From Escarpia spicata (lineage: Eukaryota; Annelida; Polychaeta; Sabellida; Siboglinidae): a DNA stretch of 64,000 nt. The DNA lies in contig OZ023206.1 of assembly GCA_963995525.1 (NCBI GenBank), forward strand, positions 41,718,969-41,782,968, given 5' to 3'. This document shows, piece by piece, positions 30,285 to 43,077 of the stretch. The notes beneath the pieces are model-generated. The model was given only the letters and a program-made list of their open reading frames with translations. It was not told the DNA's origin and made no database searches. Position numbers and translations under genes: made by a program. The number at the start of each line of letters is the position of its first letter. The first letter of the stretch is position 1.

Positions 30285-32441
30285 ATGAAGGAGACTGCAA
30301 ATTATGAGACTGGTAAACTTAGCAAACATAGTGATAGGAAGACACCGCCTGTTAGAGGAATGAGGAGAAATCGGTGCGGTTTCCAACAAGGCCACCCACA
30401 TTTTGAAGCAATGCATGGCGAATCAACAGAAACACCAGACAGTCATGTATGGATGCCACGACTCGGCATGGCTGACTTTTCAAGAGTCGTACAAGAAACT
30501 TCTGGTGGACTGTTAACGGTACCCGATGCTGACGGCAAGCCTGGCAATAGCAAAATTCTACGACCGCGGCCATACCGATGCCCAGATTTAACAGACAGCT
30601 ACCTCCAGCCAGACGAAAATCAAGGAGGAACCGAGATGCGTCTGCTAAATATGGAAAAGAGTGCTCAGATGTGGAATGAATGTTACACTGAGCACGCCTG
30701 CAAGACGACGTGCACTTCTCCACAGTTTCAAATATACCATGAACAACAGATTGGTCTCTGTTGGAAGCAATCACTCCGATGTACAAATTGTGACTATCAT
30801 TCGCGCATGTACAAACTGTACACTGAGGTCAGCACTGGACGTAGTGGTCAGCGAGCTGCTACAACTAATGTCGCACTTCACGTCGGTCTCCAGGATTCGA
30901 CAATAGGGACCACAAAGATCCGTCACATTCTAGCTGCAATGGACACACCACCACCTAGTCGCACAGGATTACAGAGAACTGCAAACAAGGTCGCAACTGT
31001 CACCGCACAAGCAACCATGGACGACTTACACAGGAGAAGACAGAAAACAAAAGAGATCAACACTCTGCGTGGTCTGCCAGAAGATGCTCCGATTAACATA
31101 AGCGTCGATGTTCGGTACAACTCCACAAATCTCAAAAACACTTACAGCTGTGGTGGGCAGAATGCGTCACAGGCTTTGGGAACTGCAATCAGTTGGCAAA
31201 CCGGTGAAAAGGAAATCATAGCTTTCTGGATGGACAGCAAGCTGTGTAAACTAGGAGCTACACTTCGGAACAAGGGTGTCAATGTCACCTGTCCTGGCCA
31301 TGCTGGTTGCACGGCCAATGTGCAAGCAACAGATCCGCTGTCCGAGTACAGAATTGGGAAACAAATTGGCGACAGTTTAGCACAAGATGACGTTGCAATC
31401 AAGTATGTTGCTACAGACGGTGATGCATTAGCATCGCGAGGTGTACAAGATGCAATGCCAGCAGGTATGGAGACACAGAGGCAATCCGATACGACGCATC
31501 TGTCTCAAACGCAATTTCGTCATATCACGAAAGCATCATTCTCCCCCAGGATGTTTCCAGGAGAAACTGCTGCAAGGCGAGCAGAAAACAGAAAAATGTT
31601 TGCGGAAGATGTGAAAACAAGATGCCAGAAGATCTACACAAGTGTCCACATACTTCACGACAGTGACACGACAGTTATAACTAGACGTATGCCCGACATC
31701 ATTCAAGCCACACTCGACTGCTATTCTGGCTCATGCAGAAACTGTCGCAGACATGCAATTGTCTGCCGTGGTGGTCGCAAGAATTGGTGGAATACTTCAC
31801 AGCATTTGAAGGCCTGCGGCCTCACGCGACTAAATATGACAGACAGTGATCGAGCAACACTTCAAGGACTGATTGAAATGCGTCTTGGCAATGCCGCACT
31901 TCAAATGACACGACGCAGACTAACAACAAATCCAAATGAATCTGCAAACAGAGCTTTTTCCGCATCGTTACCTAAGAATGTTAAATTCAGTCGAAATGCA
32001 CTGGGACGTGTGTCTTCAGTCATCGATCGTCTAAACTACGGTGCTGGAGATTCAATGCTACGAAAATTGGAAAATGTACAGTGTCCCATTACAAAGGGTG
32101 GAAGAGTTGCTCACGCTGTTAAACGGATCCAGCAAGATGTAGTTTACCAACGACAATATGCCAGACGGCCATCGGTGCGCCTACACAGACGAGCCACCAA
32201 GTCAAAGAGGATGAGAGACTACATTAGGGCGAAACGACAGAGATGCCAAGCCGACATCTACAGAAAGAGTCAACTTGATCCCAAACCAGCAAGTCATACA
32301 GTAACAACAGTAGCAGTGACAGCAACGGCAGTTACACCAGTGAGAAGGAGGCGCCGACAGCCACCGGGAAATCGTACTGATCACCCATATTCGTTAAGGT
32401 CACGAAAATCGGCCGATCACTCTTACGCAAGCAGAGAGTAG
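30285..32441 (+). CDS. Mutator-like transposase, u8
   Basis: Intact 718-residue consensus copy. It is the first of eight consecutive long units. Confidence 0.82.
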   Translation: MKETANYETGKLSKHSDRKTPPVRGMRRNRCGFQQGHPHFEAMHGESTETPDSHVWMPRLGMADFSRVVQETSGGLLTVPDADGKPGNSKILRPRPYRCPDLTDSYLQPDENQGGTEMRLLNMEKSAQMWNECYTEHACKTTCTSPQFQIYHEQQIGLCWKQSLRCTNCDYHSRMYKLYTEVSTGRSGQRAATTNVALHVGLQDSTIGTTKIRHILAAMDTPPPSRTGLQRTANKVATVTAQATMDDLHRRRQKTKEINTLRGLPEDAPINISVDVRYNSTNLKNTYSCGGQNASQALGTAISWQTGEKEIIAFWMDSKLCKLGATLRNKGVNVTCPGHAGCTANVQATDPLSEYRIGKQIGDSLAQDDVAIKYVATDGDALASRGVQDAMPAGMETQRQSDTTHLSQTQFRHITKASFSPRMFPGETAARRAENRKMFAEDVKTRCQKIYTSVHILHDSDTTVITRRMPDIIQATLDCYSGSCRNCRRHAIVCRGGRKNWWNTSQHLKACGLTRLNMTDSDRATLQGLIEMRLGNAALQMTRRRLTTNPNESANRAFSASLPKNVKFSRNALGRVSSVIDRLNYGAGDSMLRKLENVQCPITKGGRVAHAVKRIQQDVVYQRQYARRPSVRLHRRATKSKRMRDYIRAKRQRCQADIYRKSQLDPKPASHTVTTVAVTATAVTPVRRRRRQPPGNRTDHPYSLRSRKSADHSYASRE

Positions 32442-32750
32442 ACAGACACACAGACACGCATACACATGAGCACAATGTGCATACACAACATTATAACAAT
32501 ACGACATTCTGTATTTCTGCAGCGTCTACTTGGGCTGCAAACTGACCATCATCCATGCAAACACAATGTGAAGACCTAGACCATCCGACACACACGACAC
32601 CATCTGCCTGCCGACATTCATGCAAACACAATCAGACTACGAGCACCACGAACGTCTTGAGTACCACGATCAATCGACACGATGCAATGCTACATCAGTG
32701 ACAGCAGGGGCTGACTGATGTCGACATATATCAGTGACCAGTTGTAACGA

Positions 32751-33200
32751 TCACACATCGGAAAAGTTCATCGTACACGAACTCCCGACAAAATGTAAGT
32801 GCTCACCACTTTTTAATGGATTTAATTTTAAATCTAACATGCATGCAGGGTAAATGCCATGACCACGACATTCGCCTGATTTCACGCAAGAAATCCTTTC
32901 ATTGTTGACACCGTGTGGTTCCAGGCTGACATGTGTGGCTGTCACACAGAGACTATTGTGGCAGAGATGTGAAGCATCCAGATTCGCTCTTATAAATGTT
33001 CTCCTGTGGTGCAGCATATAGCTTAACCGGTGTGCCGTTATGGTACGTCTATTGCCACATCTAAACTTGCAGCTAACTGCTCCGTATTTCACCCCTGTGC
33101 CTTTTGTGCAGCCTGTCCACAATATACATTGATTGTTTGTTGAAATAGACACATTTTCATTAATTTTGTCTGCATATTTTTCGTAAAACCTGTCGTCCAT
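32751..33200 (-). CDS. I-PpoI-like endonuclease, u8
   Basis: Same 149-residue protein, small transposon 43 bp upstream. The 3' spacer has the G variant without the extra C. Confidence 0.85.
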   Translation of the reverse strand: MDDRFYEKYADKINENVSISTNNQCILWTGCTKGTGVKYGAVSCKFRCGNRRTITAHRLSYMLHHRRTFIRANLDASHLCHNSLCVTATHVSLEPHGVNNERISCVKSGECRGHGIYPACMLDLKLNPLKSGEHLHFVGSSCTMNFSDV

Positions 33201-33243
33201 GATGCCTCACTGTGTAGCGTGTTTCCGTTGCTAGGGACTTTAA

Positions 33244-33702
33244 TTGGGGTCAGCACACTGTCAGTTTTCCCATTGGCGACCATGTTAACGTTTTGTGTGA
33301 TTATAAGAAAACGTGACCTATAAAGTTTCTTAAACTTCTCACCTGCTGTTATTATCATCTCATTGACATGCTGGTCGAGTTTAGTCAAAATCTCATATCT
33401 CTAGCTCTTGCAAAATGCCTGTATGTATGACACCCGTCAATATTTACAACTGGATGCAGGCAGTAATCCGGCTACAGTGTCAACTAGCCAAATTGCTGCC
33501 AGATACCCTTCCGCTTAGTAAAATCAGCTAAAAAGACACCATTTCACTGTCAACAGCTTCAACAATCACATCTAGAAATCTGACTACTCAAGTGCACTTA
33601 TGTCAGAGCAAGTGAATATTAGAAAAAGTCATTTCTCAAAAATATACTGCACTTTGTTTCGTCTGTAATCAAGCAGGAAGTCCAACAGTGTGCTGACCCC
33701 AA
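33244..33702. mobile_element. MITE-like element, u8
   Basis: 459 bp, both 18-bp inverted repeats intact, same insertion point as the others. Confidence 0.88.
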
Positions 33703-34548
33703 ATAGGTTTGGCAATTTTTGAGAAAAAAATTGAAATTACTATATTTTTGAGGCACTCCTATCTCAAACACTGTGCAATATTTTTTTTTTTAATTCATCC
33801 ACATGTTTTTTTTCTATACACATTTCAAAAGCGCCACCCTACTTGACCGGGCACCATATGAGTAAGCATTTTACTGTTGGACATATTCTAATCTGGCATA
33901 ACTCTACACTGTACACACTTTCTCATCCGGCATATATGAAGACCTAACCCTATTTTCCAGAAAGCCCAGTATGTTTTCTGTAAACATATCACATACAGGC
34001 AGTTGTTATGTTGCATTTATATTTATATTGATTTTTTTACTTTTTCCCTATTAGACAACTATAATTATACATGATATATGACCTTAAAGTGTGGATTCTT
34101 CAAAGGCCAGACGTCTTAATGAGTTCAATTGCACAGTATTACACAACCCAATTAGTAGACATTCAATACACTGTGGCACTTGCCTGATTGAGTACTGATC
34201 AAGTCAGGTGACTGTATGTCCTGGCAGCCTGGGCCTAGGAGCTGAATGCCAGTAGTCACTCTGCCAAGATGTCATTAGGGTTGCTCCCAACCTCTTCACA
34301 TGTGTTTAATTAGCTGAAGTAAACAAAAAAAGATTGTTTAATCACCCTTCTGCAATGTCATTGGTCCATTTATGATATAGATTTCCAAATGGAGGCTTCA
34401 CTAATGTGATTCTCTCCCCACCCCCCTTATCACACCCAAGTTCTGTCACTGTGATTTGGACTTTCAGACTCATTAGAAGTCTGTGATTTCAAATAACGGT
34501 TTGTCCCTTTCAACTGTGATTCTGCCGGGATTATTCTGCATTATTACA

Positions 34549-36705
34549 ATGAAGGAGACTGCAAATTATGAGACTGGTAAACTTAGCAAACATAGTGATA
34601 GGAAGACACCGCCTGTTAGAGGAATGAGGAGAAATCGGTGCGGTTTCCAACAAGGCCACCCACATTTTGAAGCAATGCATGGCGAATCAACAGAAACACC
34701 AGACAGTCATGTATGGATGCCACGACTCGGCATGGCTGACTTTTCAAGAGTCGTACAAGAAACTTCTGGTGGACTGTTAACGGTACCCGATGCTGACGGC
34801 AAGCCTGGCAATAGCAAAATTCTACGACCGCGGCCATACCGATGCCCAGATTTAACAGACAGCTACCTCCAGCCAGACGAAAATCAAGGAGGAACCGAGA
34901 TGCGTCTGCTAAATATGGAAAAGAGTGCTCAGATGTGGAATGAATGTTACACTGAGCACGCCTGCAAGACGACGTGCACTTCTCCACAGTTTCAAATATA
35001 CCATGAACAACAGATTGGTCTCTGTTGGAAGCAATCACTCCGATGTACAAATTGTGACTATCATTCGCGCATGTACAAACTGTACACTGAGGTCAGCACT
35101 GGACGTAGTGGTCAGCGAGCTGCTACAACTAATGTCGCACTTCACGTCGGTCTCCAGGATTCGACAATAGGGACCACAAAGATCCGTCACATTCTAGCTG
35201 CAATGGACACACCACCACCTAGTCGCACAGGATTACAGAGAACTGCAAACAAGGTCGCAACTGTCACCGCACAAGCAACCATGGACGACTTACACAGGAG
35301 AAGACAGAAAACAAAAGAGATCAACACTCTGCGTGGTCTGCCAGAAGATGCTCCGATTAACATAAGCGTCGATGTTCGGTACAACTCCACAAATCTCAAA
35401 AACACTTACAGCTGTGGTGGGCAGAATGCGTCACAGGCTTTGGGAACTGCAATCAGTTGGCAAACCGGTGAAAAGGAAATCATAGCTTTCTGGATGGACA
35501 GCAAGCTGTGTAAACTAGGAGCTACACTTCGGAACAAGGGTGTCAATGTCACCTGTCCTGGCCATGCTGGTTGCACGGCCAATGTGCAAGCAACAGATCC
35601 GCTGTCCGAGTACAGAATTGGGAAACAAATTGGCGACAGTTTAGCACAAGATGACGTTGCAATCAAGTATGTTGCTACAGACGGTGATGCATTAGCATCG
35701 CGAGGTGTACAAGATGCAATGCCAGCAGGTATGGAGACACAGAGGCAATCCGATACGACGCATCTGTCTCAAACGCAATTTCGTCATATCACGAAAGCAT
35801 CATTCTCCCCCAGGATGTTTCCAGGAGAAACTGCTGCAAGGCGAGCAGAAAACAGAAAAATGTTTGCGGAAGATGTGAAAACAAGATGCCAGAAGATCTA
35901 CACAAGTGTCCACATACTTCACGACAGTGACACGACAGTTATAACTAGACGTATGCCCGACATCATTCAAGCCACACTCGACTGCTATTCTGGCTCATGC
36001 AGAAACTGTCGCAGACATGCAATTGTCTGCCGTGGTGGTCGCAAGAATTGGTGGAATACTTCACAGCATTTGAAGGCCTGCGGCCTCACGCGACTAAATA
36101 TGACAGACAGTGATCGAGCAACACTTCAAGGACTGATTGAAATGCGTCTTGGCAATGCCGCACTTCAAATGACACGACGCAGACTAACAACAAATCCAAA
36201 TGAATCTGCAAACAGAGCTTTTTCCGCATCGTTACCTAAGAATGTTAAATTCAGTCGAAATGCACTGGGACGTGTGTCTTCAGTCATCGATCGTCTAAAC
36301 TACGGTGCTGGAGATTCAATGCTACGAAAATTGGAAAATGTACAGTGTCCCATTACAAAGGGTGGAAGAGTTGCTCACGCTGTTAAACGGATCCAGCAAG
36401 ATGTAGTTTACCAACGACAATATGCCAGACGGCCATCGGTGCGCCTACACAGACGAGCCACCAAGTCAAAGAGGATGAGAGACTACATTAGGGCGAAACG
36501 ACAGAGATGCCAAGCCGACATCTACAGAAAGAGTCAACTTGATCCCAAACCAGCAAGTCATACAGTAACAACAGTAGCAGTGACAGCAACGGCAGTTACA
36601 CCAGTGAGAAGGAGGCGCCGACAGCCACCGGGAAATCGTACTGATCACCCATATTCGTTAAGGTCACGAAAATCGGCCGATCACTCTTACGCAAGCAGAG
36701 AGTAG
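34549..36705 (+). CDS. Mutator-like transposase, u9
   Basis: Intact 718-residue consensus copy. Confidence 0.82.
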   Translation: MKETANYETGKLSKHSDRKTPPVRGMRRNRCGFQQGHPHFEAMHGESTETPDSHVWMPRLGMADFSRVVQETSGGLLTVPDADGKPGNSKILRPRPYRCPDLTDSYLQPDENQGGTEMRLLNMEKSAQMWNECYTEHACKTTCTSPQFQIYHEQQIGLCWKQSLRCTNCDYHSRMYKLYTEVSTGRSGQRAATTNVALHVGLQDSTIGTTKIRHILAAMDTPPPSRTGLQRTANKVATVTAQATMDDLHRRRQKTKEINTLRGLPEDAPINISVDVRYNSTNLKNTYSCGGQNASQALGTAISWQTGEKEIIAFWMDSKLCKLGATLRNKGVNVTCPGHAGCTANVQATDPLSEYRIGKQIGDSLAQDDVAIKYVATDGDALASRGVQDAMPAGMETQRQSDTTHLSQTQFRHITKASFSPRMFPGETAARRAENRKMFAEDVKTRCQKIYTSVHILHDSDTTVITRRMPDIIQATLDCYSGSCRNCRRHAIVCRGGRKNWWNTSQHLKACGLTRLNMTDSDRATLQGLIEMRLGNAALQMTRRRLTTNPNESANRAFSASLPKNVKFSRNALGRVSSVIDRLNYGAGDSMLRKLENVQCPITKGGRVAHAVKRIQQDVVYQRQYARRPSVRLHRRATKSKRMRDYIRAKRQRCQADIYRKSQLDPKPASHTVTTVAVTATAVTPVRRRRRQPPGNRTDHPYSLRSRKSADHSYASRE

Positions 36706-37014
36706 ACAGACACACAGACACGCATACACATGAGCACAATGTGCATACACAACATTATAACAATACGACATTCTGTATTTCTGCAGCGTCTACTTGGGCT
36801 GCAAACTGACCATCATCCATGCAAACACAATGTGAAGACCTAGACCATCCGACACACACGACACCATCTGCCTGCCGACATTCATGCAAACACAATCAGA
36901 CTACGAGCACCACGAACGTCTTGAGTACCACGATCAATCGACACGATGCAATGCTACATCAGTGACAGCAGGGGCTGACTGATGTCGACATATATCAGTG
37001 ACCAGTTGTAACGA

Positions 37015-37464
37015 TCACACATCGGAAAAGTTCATCGTACACGAACTCCCGACAAAATGTAAGTGCTCACCACTTTTTAATGGATTTAATTTTAAATCTA
37101 ACATGCATGCAGGGTAAATGCCATGACCACGACATTCGCCTGATTTCACGCAAGAAATCCTTTCATTGTTGACACCGTGTGGTTCCAGGCTGACATGTGT
37201 GGCTGTCACACAGAGACTATTGTGGCAGAGATGTGAAGCATCCAGATTCGCTCTTATAAATGTTCTCCTGTGGTGCAGCATATAGCTTAACCGGTGTGCC
37301 GTTATGGTACGTCTATTGCCACATCTAAACTTGCAGCTAACTGCTCCGTATTTCACCCCTGTGCCTTTTGTGCAGCCTGTCCACAATATACATTGATTGT
37401 TTGTTGAAATAGACACATTTTCATTAATTTTGTCTGCATATTTTTCGTAAAACCTGTCGTCCAT
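37015..37464 (-). CDS. I-PpoI-like endonuclease, u9
   Basis: Same 149-residue protein; G variant, no extra C in the 3' spacer. Confidence 0.85.
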   Translation of the reverse strand: MDDRFYEKYADKINENVSISTNNQCILWTGCTKGTGVKYGAVSCKFRCGNRRTITAHRLSYMLHHRRTFIRANLDASHLCHNSLCVTATHVSLEPHGVNNERISCVKSGECRGHGIYPACMLDLKLNPLKSGEHLHFVGSSCTMNFSDV

Positions 37465-37507
37465 GATGCCTCACTGTGTAGCGTGTTTCCGTTGCTAGGG
37501 ACTTTAA

Positions 37508-37966
37508 TTGGGGTCAGCACACTGTCAGTTTTCCCATTGGCGACCATGTTAACGTTTTGTGTGATTATAAGAAAACGTGACCTATAAAGTTTCTTAAACT
37601 TCTCACCTGCTGTTATTATCATCTCATTGACATGCTGGTCGAGTTTAGTCAAAATCTCATATCTCTAGCTCTTGCAAAATGCCTGTATGTATGACACCCG
37701 TCAATATTTACAACTGGATGCAGGCAGTAATCCGGCTACAGTGTCAACTAGCCAAATTGCTGCCAGATACCCTTCCGCTTAGTAAAATCAGCTAAAAAGA
37801 CACCATTTCACTGTCAACAGCTTCAACAATCACATCTAGAAATCTGACTACTCAAGTGCACTTATGTCAGAGCAAGTGAATATTAGAAAAAGTCATTTCT
37901 CAAAAATATACTGCACTTTGTTTCGTCTGTAATCAAGCAGGAAGTCCAACAGTGTGCTGACCCCAA
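37508..37966. mobile_element. MITE-like element, u9
   Basis: 459 bp, both inverted repeats intact. Confidence 0.88.
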
Positions 37967-38812
37967 ATAGGTTTGGCAATTTTTGAGAAAAAAATTGAAA
38001 TTACTATATTTTTGAGGCACTCCTATCTCAAACACTGTGCAATATTTTTTTTTTTAATTCATCCACATGTTTTTTTTCTATACACATTTCAAAAGCGCCA
38101 CCCTACTTGACCGGGCACCATATGAGTAAGCATTTTACTGTTGGACATATTCTAATCTGGCATAACTCTACACTGTACACACTTTCTCATCCGGCATATA
38201 TGAAGACCTAACCCTATTTTCCAGAAAGCCCAGTATGTTTTCTGTAAACATATCACATACAGGCAGTTGTTATGTTGCATTTATATTTATATTGATTTTT
38301 TTACTTTTTCCCTATTAGACAACTATAATTATACATGATATATGACCTTAAAGTGTGGATTCTTCAAAGGCCAGACGTCTTAATGAGTTCAATTGCACAG
38401 TATTACACAACCCAATTAGTAGACATTCAATACACTGTGGCACTTGCCTGATTGAGTACTGATCAAGTCAGGTGACTGTATGTCCTGGCAGCCTGGGCCT
38501 AGGAGCTGAATGCCAGTAGTCACTCTGCCAAGATGTCATTAGGGTTGCTCCCAACCTCTTCACATGTGTTTAATTAGCTGAAGTAAACAAAAAAAGATTG
38601 TTTAATCACCCTTCTGCAATGTCATTGGTCCATTTATGATATAGATTTCCAAATGGAGGCTTCACTAATGTGATTCTCTCCCCACCCCCCTTATCACACC
38701 CAAGTTCTGTCACTGTGATTTGGACTTTCAGACTCATTAGAAGTCTGTGATTTCAAATAACGGTTTGTCCCTTTCAACTGTGATTCTGCCGGGATTATTC
38801 TGCATTATTACA

Positions 38813-40969
38813 ATGAAGGAGACTGCAAATTATGAGACTGGTAAACTTAGCAAACATAGTGATAGGAAGACACCGCCTGTTAGAGGAATGAGGAGAAATC
38901 GGTGCGGTTTCCAACAAGGCCACCCACATTTTGAAGCAATGCATGGCGAATCAACAGAAACACCAGACAGTCATGTATGGATGCCACGACTCGGCATGGC
39001 TGACTTTTCAAGAGTCGTACAAGAAACTTCTGGTGGACTGTTAACGGTACCCGATGCTGACGGCAAGCCTGGCAATAGCAAAATTCTACGACCGCGGCCA
39101 TACCGATGCCCAGATTTAACAGACAGCTACCTCCAGCCAGACGAAAATCAAGGAGGAACCGAGATGCGTCTGCTAAATATGGAAAAGAGTGCTCAGATGT
39201 GGAATGAATGTTACACTGAGCACGCCTGCAAGACGACGTGCACTTCTCCACAGTTTCAAATATACCATGAACAACAGATTGGTCTCTGTTGGAAGCAATC
39301 ACTCCGATGTACAAATTGTGACTATCATTCGCGCATGTACAAACTGTACACTGAGGTCAGCACTGGACGTAGTGGTCAGCGAGCTGCTACAACTAATGTC
39401 GCACTTCACGTCGGTCTCCAGGATTCGACAATAGGGACCACAAAGATCCGTCACATTCTAGCTGCAATGGACACACCACCACCTAGTCGCACAGGATTAC
39501 AGAGAACTGCAAACAAGGTCGCAACTGTCACCGCACAAGCAACCATGGACGACTTACACAGGAGAAGACAGAAAACAAAAGAGATCAACACTCTGCGTGG
39601 TCTGCCAGAAGATGCTCCGATTAACATAAGCGTCGATGTTCGGTACAACTCCACAAATCTCAAAAACACTTACAGCTGTGGTGGGCAGAATGCGTCACAG
39701 GCTTTGGGAACTGCAATCAGTTGGCAAACCGGTGAAAAGGAAATCATAGCTTTCTGGATGGACAGCAAGCTGTGTAAACTAGGAGCTACACTTCGGAACA
39801 AGGGTGTCAATGTCACCTGTCCTGGCCATGCTGGTTGCACGGCCAATGTGCAAGCAACAGATCCGCTGTCCGAGTACAGAATTGGGAAACAAATTGGCGA
39901 CAGTTTAGCACAAGATGACGTTGCAATCAAGTATGTTGCTACAGACGGTGATGCATTAGCATCGCGAGGTGTACAAGATGCAATGCCAGCAGGTATGGAG
40001 ACACAGAGGCAATCCGATACGACGCATCTGTCTCAAACGCAATTTCGTCATATCACGAAAGCATCATTCTCCCCCAGGATGTTTCCAGGAGAAACTGCTG
40101 CAAGGCGAGCAGAAAACAGAAAAATGTTTGCGGAAGATGTGAAAACAAGATGCCAGAAGATCTACACAAGTGTCCACATACTTCACGACAGTGACACGAC
40201 AGTTATAACTAGACGTATGCCCGACATCATTCAAGCCACACTCGACTGCTATTCTGGCTCATGCAGAAACTGTCGCAGACATGCAATTGTCTGCCGTGGT
40301 GGTCGCAAGAATTGGTGGAATACTTCACAGCATTTGAAGGCCTGCGGCCTCACGCGACTAAATATGACAGACAGTGATCGAGCAACACTTCAAGGACTGA
40401 TTGAAATGCGTCTTGGCAATGCCGCACTTCAAATGACACGACGCAGACTAACAACAAATCCAAATGAATCTGCAAACAGAGCTTTTTCCGCATCGTTACC
40501 TAAGAATGTTAAATTCAGTCGAAATGCACTGGGACGTGTGTCTTCAGTCATCGATCGTCTAAACTACGGTGCTGGAGATTCAATGCTACGAAAATTGGAA
40601 AATGTACAGTGTCCCATTACAAAGGGTGGAAGAGTTGCTCACGCTGTTAAACGGATCCAGCAAGATGTAGTTTACCAACGACAATATGCCAGACGGCCAT
40701 CGGTGCGCCTACACAGACGAGCCACCAAGTCAAAGAGGATGAGAGACTACATTAGGGCGAAACGACAGAGATGCCAAGCCGACATCTACAGAAAGAGTCA
40801 ACTTGATCCCAAACCAGCAAGTCATACAGTAACAACAGTAGCAGTGACAGCAACGGCAGTTACACCAGTGAGAAGGAGGCGCCGACAGCCACCGGGAAAT
40901 CGTACTGATCACCCATATTCGTTAAGGTCACGAAAATCGGCCGATCACTCTTACGCAAGCAGAGAGTAG
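38813..40969 (+). CDS. Mutator-like transposase, u10
   Basis: Intact 718-residue consensus copy. Confidence 0.82.
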   Translation: MKETANYETGKLSKHSDRKTPPVRGMRRNRCGFQQGHPHFEAMHGESTETPDSHVWMPRLGMADFSRVVQETSGGLLTVPDADGKPGNSKILRPRPYRCPDLTDSYLQPDENQGGTEMRLLNMEKSAQMWNECYTEHACKTTCTSPQFQIYHEQQIGLCWKQSLRCTNCDYHSRMYKLYTEVSTGRSGQRAATTNVALHVGLQDSTIGTTKIRHILAAMDTPPPSRTGLQRTANKVATVTAQATMDDLHRRRQKTKEINTLRGLPEDAPINISVDVRYNSTNLKNTYSCGGQNASQALGTAISWQTGEKEIIAFWMDSKLCKLGATLRNKGVNVTCPGHAGCTANVQATDPLSEYRIGKQIGDSLAQDDVAIKYVATDGDALASRGVQDAMPAGMETQRQSDTTHLSQTQFRHITKASFSPRMFPGETAARRAENRKMFAEDVKTRCQKIYTSVHILHDSDTTVITRRMPDIIQATLDCYSGSCRNCRRHAIVCRGGRKNWWNTSQHLKACGLTRLNMTDSDRATLQGLIEMRLGNAALQMTRRRLTTNPNESANRAFSASLPKNVKFSRNALGRVSSVIDRLNYGAGDSMLRKLENVQCPITKGGRVAHAVKRIQQDVVYQRQYARRPSVRLHRRATKSKRMRDYIRAKRQRCQADIYRKSQLDPKPASHTVTTVAVTATAVTPVRRRRRQPPGNRTDHPYSLRSRKSADHSYASRE

Positions 40970-41279
40970 ACAGACACACAGACACGCATACACATGAGCA
41001 CAATGTGCATACACAACATTATAACAATACGACATTCTGTATTTCTGCAGCGTCTACTTGGGCTGCAAACTGACCATCATCCATGCAAACACAATGTGAA
41101 GACCTAGACCATCCGACACACACGACACCATCTGCCTGCCGACATTCATGCAAACACAATCAGACTACGAGCACCACGAACGTCTTGAGTACCACGATCA
41201 ATCGACACGCATGCAATGCTACATCAGTGACAGCAGGGGCTGACTGATGTCGACATATATCAGTGACCAGTTGTAACGA

Positions 41280-41729
41280 TCACACATCGGAAAAGTTCAT
41301 CGTACACGAACTCCCGACAAAATGTAAGTGCTCACCACTTTTTAATGGATTTAATTTTAAATCTAACATGCATGCAGGGTAAATGCCATGACCACGACAT
41401 TCGCCTGATTTCACGCAAGAAATCCTTTCATTGTTGACACCGTGTGGTTCCAGGCTGACATGTGTGGCTGTCACACAGAGACTATTGTGGCAGAGATGTG
41501 AAGCATCCAGATTCGCTCTTATAAATGTTCTCCTGTGGTGCAGCATATAGCTTAACCGGTGTGCCGTTATGGTACGTCTATTGCCACATCTAAACTTGCA
41601 GCTAACTGCTCCGTATTTCACCCCTGTGCCTTTTGTGCAGCCTGTCCACAATATACATTGATTGTTTGTTGAAATAGACACATTTTCATTAATTTTGTCT
41701 GCATATTTTTCGTAAAACCTGTCGTCCAT
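41280..41729 (-). CDS. I-PpoI-like endonuclease, u10
   Basis: Same 149-residue protein; the 3' spacer has the G variant plus the extra C, as in u5. Confidence 0.85.
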   Translation of the reverse strand: MDDRFYEKYADKINENVSISTNNQCILWTGCTKGTGVKYGAVSCKFRCGNRRTITAHRLSYMLHHRRTFIRANLDASHLCHNSLCVTATHVSLEPHGVNNERISCVKSGECRGHGIYPACMLDLKLNPLKSGEHLHFVGSSCTMNFSDV

Positions 41730-41772
41730 GATGCCTCACTGTGTAGCGTGTTTCCGTTGCTAGGGACTTTAA

Positions 41773-42231
41773 TTGGGGTCAGCACACTGTCAGTTTTCCC
41801 ATTGGCGACCATGTTAACGTTTTGTGTGATTATAAGAAAACGTGACCTATAAAGTTTCTTAAACTTCTCACCTGCTGTTATTATCATCTCATTGACATGC
41901 TGGTCGAGTTTAGTCAAAATCTCATATCTCTAGCTCTTGCAAAATGCCTGTATGTATGACACCCGTCAATATTTACAACTGGATGCAGGCAGTAATCCGG
42001 CTACAGTGTCAACTAGCCAAATTGCTGCCAGATACCCTTCCGCTTAGTAAAATCAGCTAAAAAGACACCATTTCACTGTCAACAGCTTCAACAATCACAT
42101 CTAGAAATCTGACTACTCAAGTGCACTTATGTCAGAGCAAGTGAATATTAGAAAAAGTCATTTCTCAAAAATATACTGCACTTTGTTTCGTCTGTAATCA
42201 AGCAGGAAGTCCAACAGTGTGCTGACCCCAA
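41773..42231. mobile_element. MITE-like element, u10
   Basis: 459 bp, both inverted repeats intact. Confidence 0.88.
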
Positions 42232-43077
42232 ATAGGTTTGGCAATTTTTGAGAAAAAAATTGAAATTACTATATTTTTGAGGCACTCCTATCTCAAACAC
42301 TGTGCAATATTTTTTTTTTTAATTCATCCACATGTTTTTTTTCTATACACATTTCAAAAGCGCCACCCTACTTGACCGGGCACCATATGAGTAAGCATTT
42401 TACTGTTGGACATATTCTAATCTGGCATAACTCTACACTGTACACACTTTCTCATCCGGCATATATGAAGACCTAACCCTATTTTCCAGAAAGCCCAGTA
42501 TGTTTTCTGTAAACATATCACATACAGGCAGTTGTTATGTTGCATTTATATTTATATTGATTTTTTTACTTTTTCCCTATTAGACAACTATAATTATACA
42601 TGATATATGACCTTAAAGTGTGGATTCTTCAAAGGCCAGACGTCTTAATGAGTTCAATTGCACAGTATTACACAACCCAATTAGTAGACATTCAATACAC
42701 TGTGGCACTTGCCTGATTGAGTACTGATCAAGTCAGGTGACTGTATGTCCTGGCAGCCTGGGCCTAGGAGCTGAATGCCAGTAGTCACTCTGCCAAGATG
42801 TCATTAGGGTTGCTCCCAACCTCTTCACATGTGTTTAATTAGCTGAAGTAAACAAAAAAAGATTGTTTAATCACCCTTCTGCAATGTCATTGGTCCATTT
42901 ATGATATAGATTTCCAAATGGAGGCTTCACTAATGTGATTCTCTCCCCACCCCCCTTATCACACCCAAGTTCTGTCACTGTGATTTGGACTTTCAGACTC
43001 ATTAGAAGTCTGTGATTTCAAATAACGGTTTGTCCCTTTCAACTGTGATTCTGCCGGGATTATTCTGCATTATTACA